From contig PXRI01000026.1 of the NCBI GenBank assembly GCA_003021005.1, positions 1 to 64,000 of the forward strand: DNA of 64,000 nt, read 5' to 3'. Positions 8,803 to 17,330 of this stretch are shown here, one piece after another; position 1 is the first letter of the stretch, and every line of letters begins with the position of its first letter. A model generated the notes under the pieces. That model did not search any database and was not told where the DNA came from. It was given only the letters and a program-made list of their open reading frames with translations. Made by a program: the position numbers and the translations under genes. Origin of the DNA: Halobacteriales archaeon QS_1_69_70. GTDB lineage: Archaea > Halobacteriota > Halobacteria > Halobacteriales > Haloarculaceae.

Positions 8803-11190
8803 TTACAGGGGCGTGCCGGCGATCAGAACGGTGTCCGTCCCGCCGAAGGTGTCCGACCCGGAGCCGCGCTCCCTGTCCTCGTCGCTCTGGAAGGCCCACT
8901 CGGTGAGGACGGCCTCCGCCGGGCCGAGCGAGTACGGCCCGGACTCGTCGGGGCCGCCCTCCGGCGTGCGGACGAGGTAAGTGAAGGTCACGCTGGCGTC
9001 GCCATCGACCTCGCTTGCCGAGACCGTGTCGTCGCTGGCCGACTGGAAGAGCCGGAGCCGGGTCCGGGAGTCGCCCGTGTCGCCCTGGTCGGCGGCGACC
9101 GTCGCCTGGTCGCTGTACTCGTCGATCAGTGTCCACTCGGCGGGGATCTCGTCGTACACCTCGACCTCGTCTGTCGCCTCGTCATTGAACGAGTCGATGG
9201 TGACCGAGACCTGCTGGGTGCGTGAATCCTGATTGACGGAGCTGTCGGTGCTCCGGCTCCCCGAGGCGGTGAGGTCGATCACGTCCGGCGGCGTGACCGT
9301 CTCCGGCGGCTCCACGAGGGCGTCGAGGCCGGTGTCGAGGTCCTCGATGGTGAGAGACCCGTTGGCGAGGGCCTCGGCCGTCTCGACGGCCGCCTCGGCG
9401 TCGACGAACCCGGTACCGGTGTTGACGACCGTGTAGTTCGGGTTGTGGTCGGCCGCGGCGTGCTCGAGGACGCGAATGGTGTCGATCGGCGACAGCTCCT
9501 CGCCGCCGCTGTTCTCGCGGTGGGCCTGCCGGACTATCATCGCGATGCCGGCCGCGCCGGGACAGGCCATCGAAGTCCCGGACAGCCGCCCGTAGAACGG
9601 TTCGCCGGCGCCGAACTCGCCGAGCGGCCCGAGGACGTCGAACTTGTCCTGACTGCTCATGACCTGGTTGCCGTGGGCGCTCAGGCCGGGGCGGAACAGC
9701 GTAATGGGGCGGTTCCTGTATAAATCACCCCGCCGTTTCGCATACGACGTATATTCGATGGTGTAGTCAGCAGTTACGGAGTCTTCGGGCTCGAGTTCTA
9801 TGAGATAGTCGAACCCGCCGACGACGTCGACGGTCAGGGTGTCGTGCTGTTTGAGGATCTCCTCGCGCGACTGTGCGATCTCGACCCAATCGTCGCCACG
9901 GTTCTCGTAGACTCTCATCCTGACCCACTGACCCTCGGGATTCAGGGACAGCGTCAGGTCAACGAGGTCGACGTTATCGGCGGCAGTGAAGTGTTCGTAG
10001 TTCGACCCGGTGTCCTCGTCGACCACACCGATGAGGGCGGGCCCGGTGTTCACTGCTGGCCCGACAGACCCTGTAAACGTTTGTTCCTTGACAGTCCGGG
10101 TTTCGCTGTTCTGGATGTCGAAGAAATCCTCCAAATTACTGATCAAGAGATCGCGGTCGTAGAAGTCCGCCCGCACGTTACTCCGACCCCGGGACGAGAA
10201 GTCCACGATCGGGCGGTTGTTCGCGTTGTCCTCCGGATCGATCGTCTTCTCGGCGGCACCGACACCGAGAACGTGCGGCGCCTTCGCGAACCGGCTGCCC
10301 GTGTTTTCACCGGCCTCGCCGTCGTTCCCGTACGCGAAGACGGGTAGGACACCTTCCTGGAACACCTTCCATGTGGCGACGTTGACCGGGTCGTTCGGGT
10401 TGTAGACGTTCCCGCGGGCGACGCCGTAGGAGTTCGACACGACGTCCGGCTGGAAGTCCGGCTCGGTCCGGATGCGGCCGAGCAGGTGGTTCCAGGCGGA
10501 CACGACGTACGGCAGGTAGATGTACTGGGTGGTGCAGTAACTGGTGATGGTCGCCTTCGGGGCCATCCCGGTGTAGTCGCCCCGTACGCCGCCACCGCCA
10601 TCGCCGGCGGCGATCCCGGTGCAGTGGAGCCCGTGGCCCAGTTCGTCGGTGTCGCCATCGCGGGCGTCCACCCAGAACGGAGCGCGGGGGCCCGTCGGTT
10701 CGTCGACGTAGCGGTAGTTCGCCTCGACGCGGCCCCGGAAGCCGGGATGGCTCCCGTTGATCCCGGAATCGATGATGGCGAAGTGTGCGTCTTCGCCGTC
10801 GTAGCCCAGCTCGTGGGCCGCGTCGACGGCCATGGACTCCCGGGACGTCGAGTCGTTGTACCACTCGAGTTCCTCGGCGCGCTTGACGCGACGCACCGAT
10901 GGCCAGCCGGCGACGGTCTGCAGTTGGTCGGCGTCGAGGAACGTCCACGCGATGTCGACGTGCTCGAACACTTGGTACGGTTCTTCGAGGTCCAGCGAAT
11001 CCAGTCGCGTCGCGCTCTCGCTGTCGTCGAAGACGATCAGCGACTCCTGGAGGCCGCCGTTTTCGTCGAACGAGTCGTCCAGGACGCTTGTCGACACCTC
11101 GGAGGCGCCGGCCGTCCCGGTCAGTGCTGCGCCGGCGCCCGCGGCGCCGACGACCTGCACGAACCGCCGTCTGGGTAGCTCACCGTGCAT
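8803..11190 (-). CDS. Secreted subtilisin-like serine protease with inserted domain
   Basis: A 795-residue S8 (subtilase) protease. The N-terminus has a Tat signal (PRRRFVQVVGAAGAGAALTG) and then an inhibitor-type propeptide region. The catalytic triad is visible: D141 in IIDSGING, H186 in DELGHGLHCTG, S540 in LSGTSMACPG; N289 in AYGNDGE is the oxyanion-hole residue. Residues ~350-480, between His and Ser, form an inserted beta-rich segment (NTGPALIGVV to DYTIEYTSYA) resembling a pre-peptidase C-terminal (PPC-like) domain. The tail (~600-795) is beta-rich like DUF11/NEW-type modules. ATG 11190 sits just before the Tat motif. Extracellular proteolysis is its likely role. Confidence 0.92.
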   Translation of the reverse strand: MHGELPRRRFVQVVGAAGAGAALTGTAGASEVSTSVLDDSFDENGGLQESLIVFDDSESATRLDSLDLEEPYQVFEHVDIAWTFLDADQLQTVAGWPSVRRVKRAEELEWYNDSTSRESMAVDAAHELGYDGEDAHFAIIDSGINGSHPGFRGRVEANYRYVDEPTGPRAPFWVDARDGDTDELGHGLHCTGIAAGDGGGGVRGDYTGMAPKATITSYCTTQYIYLPYVVSAWNHLLGRIRTEPDFQPDVVSNSYGVARGNVYNPNDPVNVATWKVFQEGVLPVFAYGNDGEAGENTGSRFAKAPHVLGVGAAEKTIDPEDNANNRPIVDFSSRGRSNVRADFYDRDLLISNLEDFFDIQNSETRTVKEQTFTGSVGPAVNTGPALIGVVDEDTGSNYEHFTAADNVDLVDLTLSLNPEGQWVRMRVYENRGDDWVEIAQSREEILKQHDTLTVDVVGGFDYLIELEPEDSVTADYTIEYTSYAKRRGDLYRNRPITLFRPGLSAHGNQVMSSQDKFDVLGPLGEFGAGEPFYGRLSGTSMACPGAAGIAMIVRQAHRENSGGEELSPIDTIRVLEHAAADHNPNYTVVNTGTGFVDAEAAVETAEALANGSLTIEDLDTGLDALVEPPETVTPPDVIDLTASGSRSTDSSVNQDSRTQQVSVTIDSFNDEATDEVEVYDEIPAEWTLIDEYSDQATVAADQGDTGDSRTRLRLFQSASDDTVSASEVDGDASVTFTYLVRTPEGGPDESGPYSLGPAEAVLTEWAFQSDEDRERGSGSDTFGGTDTVLIAGTPL

Positions 11191-11281
11191 CGTGTCTCTA
11201 ACTTTCCCGTCCTTCCCCTTCAATGAAGTAGAAAAACCGTCCAAACGTCATTAGCAAAATCGTCCAAACGTCCGACCCCGA

Positions 11282-11671
11282 TCAGTCGGCGGTGGTCCGA
11301 CGATCGACCGACCACGTCCAGCCGGAGGCGGTCCGCAAGCGCTCGAACAGCCGTCGCAACCCCGGCGGGTCGGTCCCCGGGAGCGCGTGAAACTCCACCG
11401 TCCCGTCGCGGACGGCGACGCGGAACGTATCCCCCGTTCGGTGGTCGTGGACGAGGTACAGCGGCATCGGGAGGTCGAACCAGTCCCCGTACGTGTAGCC
11501 GTCGGCCGACAGCACCGATTCGACGAGTTCGACGAGGTCCCCGTCATCGACGGCGGTACCGGGCGCGAGATCGAAGGCGGTCTGACCCTCGTACTCGACG
11601 CCGCCGCGGCGCGGATATCGACGCCTGGGCCGCTCGGCGATCGCGAACCGGGGCGTCGATTCGCCCGTCAC
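11282..11671 (-). CDS. Hypothetical protein, leaderless GTG start
   Basis: A 129-residue protein of unknown function with a central beta-rich region (LPMPLYLVHDHRTGDTFRVA) and a C-terminal RRLFERLRTASGWTW helix. I chose GTG at 11671 because a TATA-like GCTTAAGC lies 24-31 bases upstream; a longer frame reaching 11782 has no such support and its extra N-terminus is Arg/Ser-rich and non-haloarchaeal in composition. It lies between the protease and a divergent RDD protein. Confidence 0.6.
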   Translation of the reverse strand: MTGESTPRFAIAERPRRRYPRRGGVEYEGQTAFDLAPGTAVDDGDLVELVESVLSADGYTYGDWFDLPMPLYLVHDHRTGDTFRVAVRDGTVEFHALPGTDPPGLRRLFERLRTASGWTWSVDRRTTAD

Positions 11672-11694
11672 GCAGCGAGTTTCGTCGGCTCCCC

Positions 11695-11702
11695 GCTTAA
11701 GC
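11695..11702 (-). promoter_or_regulatory. TATA-like element
   Basis: GCTTAAGC lies about 27 bases upstream of the GTG at 11671 and decides that start. Confidence 0.5.
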
Positions 11703-11896
11703 TTCCGGTGGGTCGGCGTGTGGATGGAACAGTTCTCGGACGGACATGATCGAACTGGAGCCGTTCCCGACAACTCCACCACCCGGGGCCCTGAACTTTC
11801 CGTGCGAGCCCCGGCCGACCGGGCCTTGCCGGGGCCAGACCGGCGTCATACGGTGGTCTGACGTAATTTTATGGGACGTGTCGCCCAGGGAGCCGT

Positions 11897-12331
11897 ATGG
11901 GAACGTTCGAACGGCCCACCCCGAACCTCGGCACCGAGCGGGACATCCTCGAAAAGCGCGCGATGGCGTTCGTCGTCGACCTACTCATCCTGGGCGTCGT
12001 CCTCGGACTCGCGACCAACGTCGCGTTCATGGTCGCAGTGCCACTCGGATTCCTCTCGATGGCGCTCAGCGTCGTCGCAGCGTTCGCGTACTTCAGCTGC
12101 CTCGAGGCCGCCTTCGGCCAGACGCTGGGCAAGACGGCCATGGGCATCGTGGTCATCTCGGAGGACGACGACCCCATCTCGACGAGGGCGTCGCTGATCC
12201 GGACCCTCTTGCGGCCCGTCGACACCATCGGCCTCCTCGCCATGTTCCTGACGGACCGGCGGCAACGGCTCGGCGACCTGGCGGCCGACACGATCGTCGT
12301 CGACACCAAGGCCAAACCCCCGGCGCTGTAG
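11897..12331 (+). CDS. RDD family membrane protein
   Basis: A 144-residue RDD-family membrane protein. It has two hydrophobic segments (about 23-45 and 47-72), the conserved FGQTLGKTAMGIVV after the second helix, and a third hydrophobic stretch near 112-122. The family name comes from Arg-Asp-Asp; here the first helix starts with RAMAFVVDLLIL. Family members are proposed to act in ion or solute transport, but no substrate is known. It stands alone. Confidence 0.85.
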   Translation: MGTFERPTPNLGTERDILEKRAMAFVVDLLILGVVLGLATNVAFMVAVPLGFLSMALSVVAAFAYFSCLEAAFGQTLGKTAMGIVVISEDDDPISTRASLIRTLLRPVDTIGLLAMFLTDRRQRLGDLAADTIVVDTKAKPPAL

Positions 12332-12705
12332 ACGGGCGAACGTTCACATACTGAGACGGGGCCACGTCCCCGTGTGTACTGATCCGTCGTAGGCGGCCGG
12401 ACGAGACGGGAGCGCGGGACACCGTCGCCGAACGCGTTCGTTCCGCCTGCTCGAATCAGAGGCGGCACCGGGTTTGCCGCTCGAATCGCGGCCCCCTATC
12501 CCGGCCATCCGCCGGCGGTACGTCGTCCTCGGGTTCACGGCCGGGCTGTTCCGGAGCGCCATCGAGACCGTAGACCGGTTCGGCCGCGATAAGGATCGCC
12601 TACGGTGATGAATGCGCTGAGGGGGCGAACGATTCATGAACGACGGCGTCAAACCGGTGACGCCCAAAAAACCTTTATCCGTTAACCTGTGTGTAAGTGG
12701 CACAC
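12332..12705. other. Intergenic region with possible coding remnant
   Basis: No complete gene is seen. Plus-strand bases ~12463-12608 read without stops as a GC3-rich stretch ending FTAGLFRSAIETVDRFGRDK before a TGA at 12606-12608, but there is no credible start; it may be the tail of a decayed gene. The promoter of the next gene lies at 12671-12680. Confidence 0.4.
12671..12680 (+). promoter_or_regulatory. TATA-like element of REC-PAS gene
   Basis: ACCTTTATCC is centred about 30 bases before ATG 12706, compatible with a leaderless or near-leaderless transcript. Confidence 0.5.
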
Positions 12706-13941
12706 ATGTCGATGAAACCGGGCCCGCCCGACACGGGGGCCCGCGAGGAGTCGATCTCGGTCGTATACGTCGACGACTACGAGGAACTCTGTGAACTCAC
12801 GGCCGAGGGCCTCGAAGACGCGAGCGACCGGCTCGCCGTCGAGACGACGACCGACCCCGAGACGGTCCTCGACCGGGTCGAGGAGTTCGACTGCGTGGTG
12901 GCCGACTACGCCATGCCGGAGATGGACGGCCTGGACCTGCTCCGCCGCGTCCGGGTGACCACGGAGGAGCTTCCCTTCATCCTGTATACCGGTCAGGGGA
13001 ACGAGGACATCGCGAGCGAGGCGATCTCGCTCGGCGCGACCGACTACCTGGCGAAGACCGGCGGCCCCGAGCGGTTCATCCGTCTCGCCCACCGGGTGGA
13101 GAACGTGGTCGACGCCGGACGTGCCTCGGCCCAGGCCAAGCGGGCGCGACAGCGAGCGCGGGCCACCATCGAACGGGAGCGTGGCCGGCTGCACGCGCTC
13201 ATCGAGTACTCGCCGACTGTCACGGGGATACTCGACGGCGAGGGCCGGTTCCAGTTCCTCAGCCCGTCCGTGGAGGACGTCACCGGCTTCTCGTCACACC
13301 AGCTCCAGGGGGAGATCGCCTTCGAGTACGTCCACGATGAGGACCGGGAACGGGCCGAGCGGGCGTTCGGCAACATCCTCGAGGAGCCGGGCCGATCGGT
13401 GACGGTCGAGATCCGCTTCCGGGAACGGGAGGGCGGCTGGCGCCACGTGGAGGTCCACGGGACCAACCACCTCGAGAACCCGGACGTCGAAGGCGTCATC
13501 TTCAACGCCCAGGACGTCACCGACCGGAAGCGAACCCAAAACGAGCTTCGCCGGGAGCGGACCCTCGCCCAGCGGGTGTTCGAACTGGCTCCGTGCCCGC
13601 TCCTGTTACTCGGCGAGGAGGGCCGGATCCGGCGGGTCAACGAGCGTGCCACCGAGGTGTTCGACGCGGACCGGTCGGCGCTGCAGGGCCACCGGCCGGC
13701 GGAGTCGTCGGTCACGTTCCGGGACGACCGCGGCGACGACATCGACGCCGGCGACGACCTCTGGGCGGTCGTCTCCCACGCCCGGCGACCGGTCCGGGAC
13801 GCCGAATGTGTCGCCACGCTGCCGAGCGGCGAGTACCGCCTCCGGGTGAGCGCCGCCCCGATCCGGGAGGCCGACGAGCGGTACGTCGTCGTCGCCGTGG
13901 AGAATGCGGACCCGTTGCAGTCGGGCGATGACACCACGTGA
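12706..13941 (+). CDS. Response regulator receiver with two PAS domains
   Basis: A 411-residue cytosolic signalling protein. The receiver domain occupies residues ~17-135 with the phospho-acceptor D67 in CVVADYAMPEMDG, acidic D23/D24, and Lys in YLAKTG. A coiled linker (QAKRARQRARATIERERGRL) leads to a PAS domain (~165-285, IEYSPTVTGILDGEGRFQFL, ending in a PAC-like VIFNAQDVTDRKR) and a second PAS (~295-405). No histidine-kinase or DNA-binding domain follows; it ends shortly after the second PAS. It probably acts as an adaptor or phospho-relay partner for a kinase elsewhere. A winged-helix gene lies 200 bases downstream. Confidence 0.85.
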   Translation: MSMKPGPPDTGAREESISVVYVDDYEELCELTAEGLEDASDRLAVETTTDPETVLDRVEEFDCVVADYAMPEMDGLDLLRRVRVTTEELPFILYTGQGNEDIASEAISLGATDYLAKTGGPERFIRLAHRVENVVDAGRASAQAKRARQRARATIERERGRLHALIEYSPTVTGILDGEGRFQFLSPSVEDVTGFSSHQLQGEIAFEYVHDEDRERAERAFGNILEEPGRSVTVEIRFREREGGWRHVEVHGTNHLENPDVEGVIFNAQDVTDRKRTQNELRRERTLAQRVFELAPCPLLLLGEEGRIRRVNERATEVFDADRSALQGHRPAESSVTFRDDRGDDIDAGDDLWAVVSHARRPVRDAECVATLPSGEYRLRVSAAPIREADERYVVVAVENADPLQSGDDTT

Positions 13942-14110
13942 GGCGGCCGCGACCGCCGCTCGACGTGGAACGCGTGTGGATCGAGACCGCCGAGGGCGGC
14001 CTACTCGGCCAGGTCCGCTCGGACCGACGCCGTCTCGTCGGCGTCGGCAGTGGGTACGATCCGATGGTTCAGCACCGGGTCGACGCCGCGCTCCGGTCGG
14101 GGCCGGAAAC

Positions 14111-14120
14111 GCTTTGTATC
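14111..14120 (+). promoter_or_regulatory. TATA-like element of winged-helix gene
   Basis: GCTTTGTATC lies about 25 bases before GTG 14140 and supports that leaderless start over an in-frame ATG at 14050. Confidence 0.5.
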
Positions 14121-14139
14121 GGCGCGTGCCATTCGAAAC

Positions 14140-14490
14140 GTGGACGACGACCGGAGCATCGAGGACGTCCTCGACACCATCGGCGACCAGCACGCCCGGA
14201 CGGTGCTCGCCTCCATCAGCCGGGAGCCGCGGTCGGCCAAGGAGCTGAGCGGGGTCTGTGACCTCTCGCTGCCGACGATCTACCGGCGCCTGGAGATCCT
14301 GGAGGGACACGACCTCGTGACCGAACGGACGACCGTCGCCGAGGACGGCAACCACTACAACGTCTACGAGTGCAACTTCGAAAGCACCGTCATCCGGCTC
14401 GAGGACGACGAGTACAACGTCCGAATCTACCGCAGGGAGAACCTGCCGGATCGGTTCACCCAGCTGTGGGACGACCTGAGCCCGGAGTAA
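14140..14490 (+). CDS. Winged-helix (ArsR-like) transcription regulator
   Basis: A 116-residue winged helix-turn-helix protein. The HTH is near residues 28-55 (SAKELSGVCDLSLPTIYRRL), followed by a wing with VTERTTVAEDGNHYNVYECN and a C-terminal segment ending RFTQLWDDLSPE. It is clearly related to the regulator at 38441-38785 (shared SLPTIYRRLE/SQPTVYRRLE and DRFT-L endings). Both are followed on the same strand by a small membrane protein. It is probably a DNA-binding repressor of itself and its membrane partner, which is inference from synteny. The sensed signal is unknown. Confidence 0.85.
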   Translation: MDDDRSIEDVLDTIGDQHARTVLASISREPRSAKELSGVCDLSLPTIYRRLEILEGHDLVTERTTVAEDGNHYNVYECNFESTVIRLEDDEYNVRIYRRENLPDRFTQLWDDLSPE

Positions 14491-14505
14491 CGGCCGTCAC
14501 GTAGT

Positions 14506-14513
14506 TTTAATAC
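14506..14513 (+). promoter_or_regulatory. TATA-like element of membrane-protein gene
   Basis: TTTAATAC lies 22-29 bases before ATG 14535, so the small membrane protein can be transcribed independently of the regulator upstream. Confidence 0.5.
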
Positions 14514-14534
14514 CGCCGCCGGGGTTGCCGGCCT

Positions 14535-14825
14535 ATGGTCACGGTCCTCCAGGGCGTGCTCGTCCTCGTGCGGCTCGCCCTCTTCGGGCTCTCGCTCGGC
14601 CTGACGCTGATCAGCTTCCAGGCGTACACGAAACGGCCGAGCGAGCGCCTCCAGTACGCGTTCATCGGCTTCGCGTTCATCAGCATGGGGATCGCGGTGA
14701 CGAACCTGACGACCCAGGTCGCCCTCGACGGCGACCTCGGGTCGACCCTCCAGCTCCTCCAGATCGCCGAGACCATCCCCTACATCGTCGGCTTCGTGAT
14801 GATCTACCTCTCGCTGTACCGATAG
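14535..14825 (+). CDS. Small membrane protein paired with winged-helix regulator
   Basis: A 96-residue protein with three hydrophobic segments (about 3-25, 38-58 and 75-94) and a basic loop YTKRPSERLQY between the first two, which would place that loop in the cytosol. The same arrangement, with a short basic loop after helix one, occurs in the membrane protein at 38124-38444, also directly downstream of a homologous winged-helix gene. No enzymatic motif is visible. It may be a membrane sensor for, or target of, the regulator. Confidence 0.75.
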   Translation: MVTVLQGVLVLVRLALFGLSLGLTLISFQAYTKRPSERLQYAFIGFAFISMGIAVTNLTTQVALDGDLGSTLQLLQIAETIPYIVGFVMIYLSLYR

Positions 14826-14844
14826 CGGACGGTCCGGCGTTCGC

Positions 14845-14946
14845 CGGCCACTCGATGCTCGCTCCGTCGTGCGGTTCGTCGCGTGGGCCCGCTATCGGCC
14901 GCTCGATGGCCGCCCCGTCGAGTGGTTCGTCGCGAGGGCCCGCCAC
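14845..14946. repeat. 51-bp imperfect tandem duplication
   Basis: Two units of 51 bases (14845-14895 and 14896-14946) share cores such as GGTTCGTCGCG and GGGCCCGC. They lie between the convergent ends of the membrane-protein gene and the mini-gene on the minus strand. This is probably local slippage duplication; no coding frame is convincing. Confidence 0.75.
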
Positions 14947-14959
14947 CGGCCGGGCCGGC

Positions 14960-15082
14960 CTACAGGAGGGTGCCGGCGGCGAAGTACGCGACGCCGAGCA
15001 GGAACACCAGACCCAGCACGCCGGTAGTGATGAGGACGACGGGCGAGAGCTGCTCTTCGTGCTCGACGATGAGCCGGTCCAT
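14960..15082 (-). CDS. Single-pass 40-residue membrane mini-protein
   Basis: A 40-residue frame starting MDRLIVEHEEQLSPVVLITT with one transmembrane helix (about 14-37) and an acidic cytosolic N-terminus. GC-rich third positions and the clean amphipathic-then-hydrophobic layout suggest a true gene. Function is unknown. A weak T-rich element (CTTTTT on the minus strand, ~15107-15112) precedes it. Confidence 0.5.
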   Translation of the reverse strand: MDRLIVEHEEQLSPVVLITTGVLGLVFLLGVAYFAAGTLL

Positions 15083-15161
15083 GGCCGGCCCGACGGCACG
15101 GGCCGGAAAAAGCGTTGGGGACGGAAACGTTCATCCGTCCCACAGCGCTGTCCCAACCTGG

Positions 15162-15749
15162 ATGCCGCTGGACCGTCGCCCGGCGGCCGGGGCGTCCCCG
15201 GTGGCTGACCGCTCGCCGCTGCCGCCAGTCCTGGCCGTGGTCTGTGGGCTGCCCGGCGTCGGCAAGTCCACCGTGGCCCGCGCCGTCGCGGATCGGATAC
15301 CCGCCACCGTCCTCCGCACGGACGTACTCCGGACGGAGCTGTACGCCGACCCCTCGTACACCACCGCCGAGACCGTCGACGTCTACGACGAACTCCTCAC
15401 CCGGGCGTTCGACCACCTCGATGTCGGGGAGTCGGTGGTCCTCGACGCGACGTTCAAGACCGGCGAGCGCCGCATCCAGGCCCGCGACCTCGCCAGCCAG
15501 GTCGGTGCCCGGTTCCGGCTCGTCCGCGTCGAGTGCGAGGCGTCGGTGCTCGAGGGCCGCATCGAGGAGCGGGACGGGGTGAGCGACGCCGACCTCAACG
15601 TCCACGTCGAGTTCCGCGACCGCTTCGAGCCACTCGCCCTCGACCACGTCGTCGTCGACAACTCCGGGTCGAGGGCGGCGACCGAGGACCGCGTCGCGCG
15701 GGCGTTCGGGGACGTGGTCGCTGCCGACCCGCGCCGACCGCCACGCTGA
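15162..15749 (+). CDS. P-loop kinase-like ATPase (AAA_33 type)
   Basis: A 195-residue nucleotide-binding protein with Walker A GLPGVGKST near residue 31 and a pattern (LRTDVLRTELYAD, VVLDATFKTGERR, VRVECEASVLEGRIEER) typical of the AAA_33 / zeta-toxin / small-molecule kinase group. It probably phosphorylates a small molecule with ATP; the substrate is unknown. GTG at 15201 is an alternative start that would shorten it by 13 residues and still retain the P-loop. It stands alone. Confidence 0.8.
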   Translation: MPLDRRPAAGASPVADRSPLPPVLAVVCGLPGVGKSTVARAVADRIPATVLRTDVLRTELYADPSYTTAETVDVYDELLTRAFDHLDVGESVVLDATFKTGERRIQARDLASQVGARFRLVRVECEASVLEGRIEERDGVSDADLNVHVEFRDRFEPLALDHVVVDNSGSRAATEDRVARAFGDVVAADPRRPPR

Positions 15750-15762
15750 AAGAGCCCCCGGA

Positions 15763-15780
15763 CCGAACCTCCGGGTTCGG
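15763..15780 (+). terminator. Hairpin after kinase-like gene
   Basis: CCGAACC and GGTTCGG form a 7-bp perfect stem with a four-base loop, 13 bases after the stop at 15749. It may stabilise the 3' end, but no U-tract follows, so a terminator role is only suggested. Confidence 0.3.
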
Positions 15781-15815
15781 ATCGAGCCTCCGGGTCCCTC
15801 GCCCGACGGGTACGG

Positions 15816-15947
15816 TCACTCGATAGTAACCCGGACGAGTGCCGCGACGCCCCCGGTCGCATTCCGGGACCGTCCATCGCGCACGATGGCCTCCGGCATC
15901 ACGGTGGGAGCCGACGCAGTGCCGGTGCCGATTCCGGTCGGGTCCAT
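15816..15947 (-). CDS. Possible 43-residue protein or gene remnant
   Basis: A short frame MDPTGIGTGTASAPTVMPEA continuing to ALVRVTIE. The ending resembles the C-terminus of the lipoprotein at 371-1054 in style (GG-x-VRVT), so it could be the tail of a decayed secreted protein rather than a full gene. The surrounding gap (15750-16077) holds otherwise only the hairpin at 15763-15780. Confidence 0.25.
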   Translation of the reverse strand: MDPTGIGTGTASAPTVMPEAIVRDGRSRNATGGVAALVRVTIE

Positions 15948-16077
15948 CCTCGAGGTCGCTCCCGCGTGTCACCGACTTTATGGGATATGACTCCGAACCG
16001 GCGTCCCGAAGCGTGAACGACACTCCGCCCGCTACCTCCGTCGTCATCACGAGCGTGGCCACCGTGCCGGAGTATCC

Positions 16078-16993
16078 ATGAGTGGGGACGTGAGTACGGC
16101 GCGTTCGGTGCGGAGCATCGACGGCCCGCGGGAACGAGCGATGCACTGGTTCCTTCTCGGGGGCAACCGCCTCGCCGTGTCGGCGGTCCTCGTCGGAGCC
16201 GTCGTCGCCGTATTCGTCCCCCTGACACGGTTCAGGGTACTGGCCGTCGGGCCGAAAAGCGCCGCCGCGTCGGCCTTTTCCAGTGGCCTCATCGCCGGAA
16301 CGGTGACGCTCGTGACCATCGCACTGTCCATCGACCAGCTCATCCTGTCGCGCGTGTTCGGCTCCCCAAACGAGCTGTTCGACCGCCTCGAGGGGGCGGA
16401 GGACCTCCGCGGTCGCCTCCGGGATCGGGCCGACGAACCGGCCGTGCCGAACGACCCGGCCGAGTTCCTCGAGCTGGTGGCCGAGACGCTGACCGAGCGC
16501 GCGAACCGCCTCGGGTCCTCGCCCGGCGGGCCAGACGGCCATCGTGAACGTCCTGGAGGTCATCCTCGGCACCGAGTACGCCCGGAACCTGACCGCGACG
16601 CGACACGTGCGAAACGAGTACGGCGACCGGCTCTCCGAGGCGGCAGTCACGGAACTCGAAGCCATCGTGGACCTCCTGGAGGCGGTCGCGGTGACACGGC
16701 AGTTCTTCAAGACGCTCTCGCTCCAGCAGGACCTCGCACGGCTCTCCCGGCTCGTCGCCTACAGCGGGTTCGTCGCACTCGTCGTCAGCATCGCGATGGC
16801 GCTCATCTACCGGTCGGACTCGGTCACCGTCGCGGCGCAGCACCTCCCGCTCCTCGTCAGCCTGGCGATCGGGATCATCCTCGCGCCGCTCGCCGTCTTC
16901 CTCGCGTACGTGCTCCGGTCGGCCACCATCGCCCACCATACCGTCTCCGTCGGCCCCTTCGTCCCGCCCGAGGAACGGGCAGACGAGGGGTGA
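16078..16993 (+). pseudogene. Frameshifted four-helix membrane protein
   Basis: Two overlapping frames together make one ~304-residue membrane protein. The first (from ATG 16078) has two helices (about 29-50 and 63-88) and runs in register to SSPGG near 16530. The second continues QTAIVNVLEVILGTEYARN and ends with two further helices and VGPFVPPEE. One extra C around 16531 in GGCGGGCCAGACG explains the shift: removing one C joins the frames without loss. The protein family (helix pair, cytosolic acidic domain, helix pair) is one I associate with haloarchaeal hypothetical membrane proteins. This could be a real pseudogene or a base-call error. Confidence 0.75.
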
Positions 16994-17004
16994 GGTGCCG
17001 TCGT

Positions 17005-17052
17005 CGCGTTAGGACGAGCAGGCCCGTTCGCGTTGGGACGAGCAGCCTCGCC
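17005..17052. repeat. 24-bp direct repeat pair
   Basis: CGCGTTAGGACGAGCAG (17005-17021) recurs as CGCGTTGGGACGAGCAG (17029-17045) with a period of 24 bases. It lies in the gap between the frameshifted membrane gene and the next signalling gene. The rest of 16994-17330 has an open frame upstream of ATG 17331 but nothing I can defend as a gene. Confidence 0.6.
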
Positions 17053-17330
17053 ACGTACGCTCCAGTCACGCGTCTCGTTGGGAGGCGAGCCGGCCGGCCC
17101 CGAGCGCTTCGGCCACCTCGACTCTCGACCCATCGGGGTCGGATGCAGCAGGAGGCTCAGCGACGACCGTACGCTCATGGTCAGCGTCCGCGACATTCGG
17201 TCGACGGGCAATGTTACACGGCCCCCACCAATGGGACCCATCCACGGGTCCTTTGGACGCCGAGCTTGCCGCTACCATTACAATCGAGCACGCAGAGTTG
17301 CTCGCCACGAACGAGGAGAGAGCAATCGAG

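Noticed and set aside
12344-12703. 119-codon minus frame in the gap before the REC-PAS gene
   Set aside because: Arg/Ser/Pro-rich composition unlike acidic haloarchaeal proteins, and it covers the promoter of the next gene.
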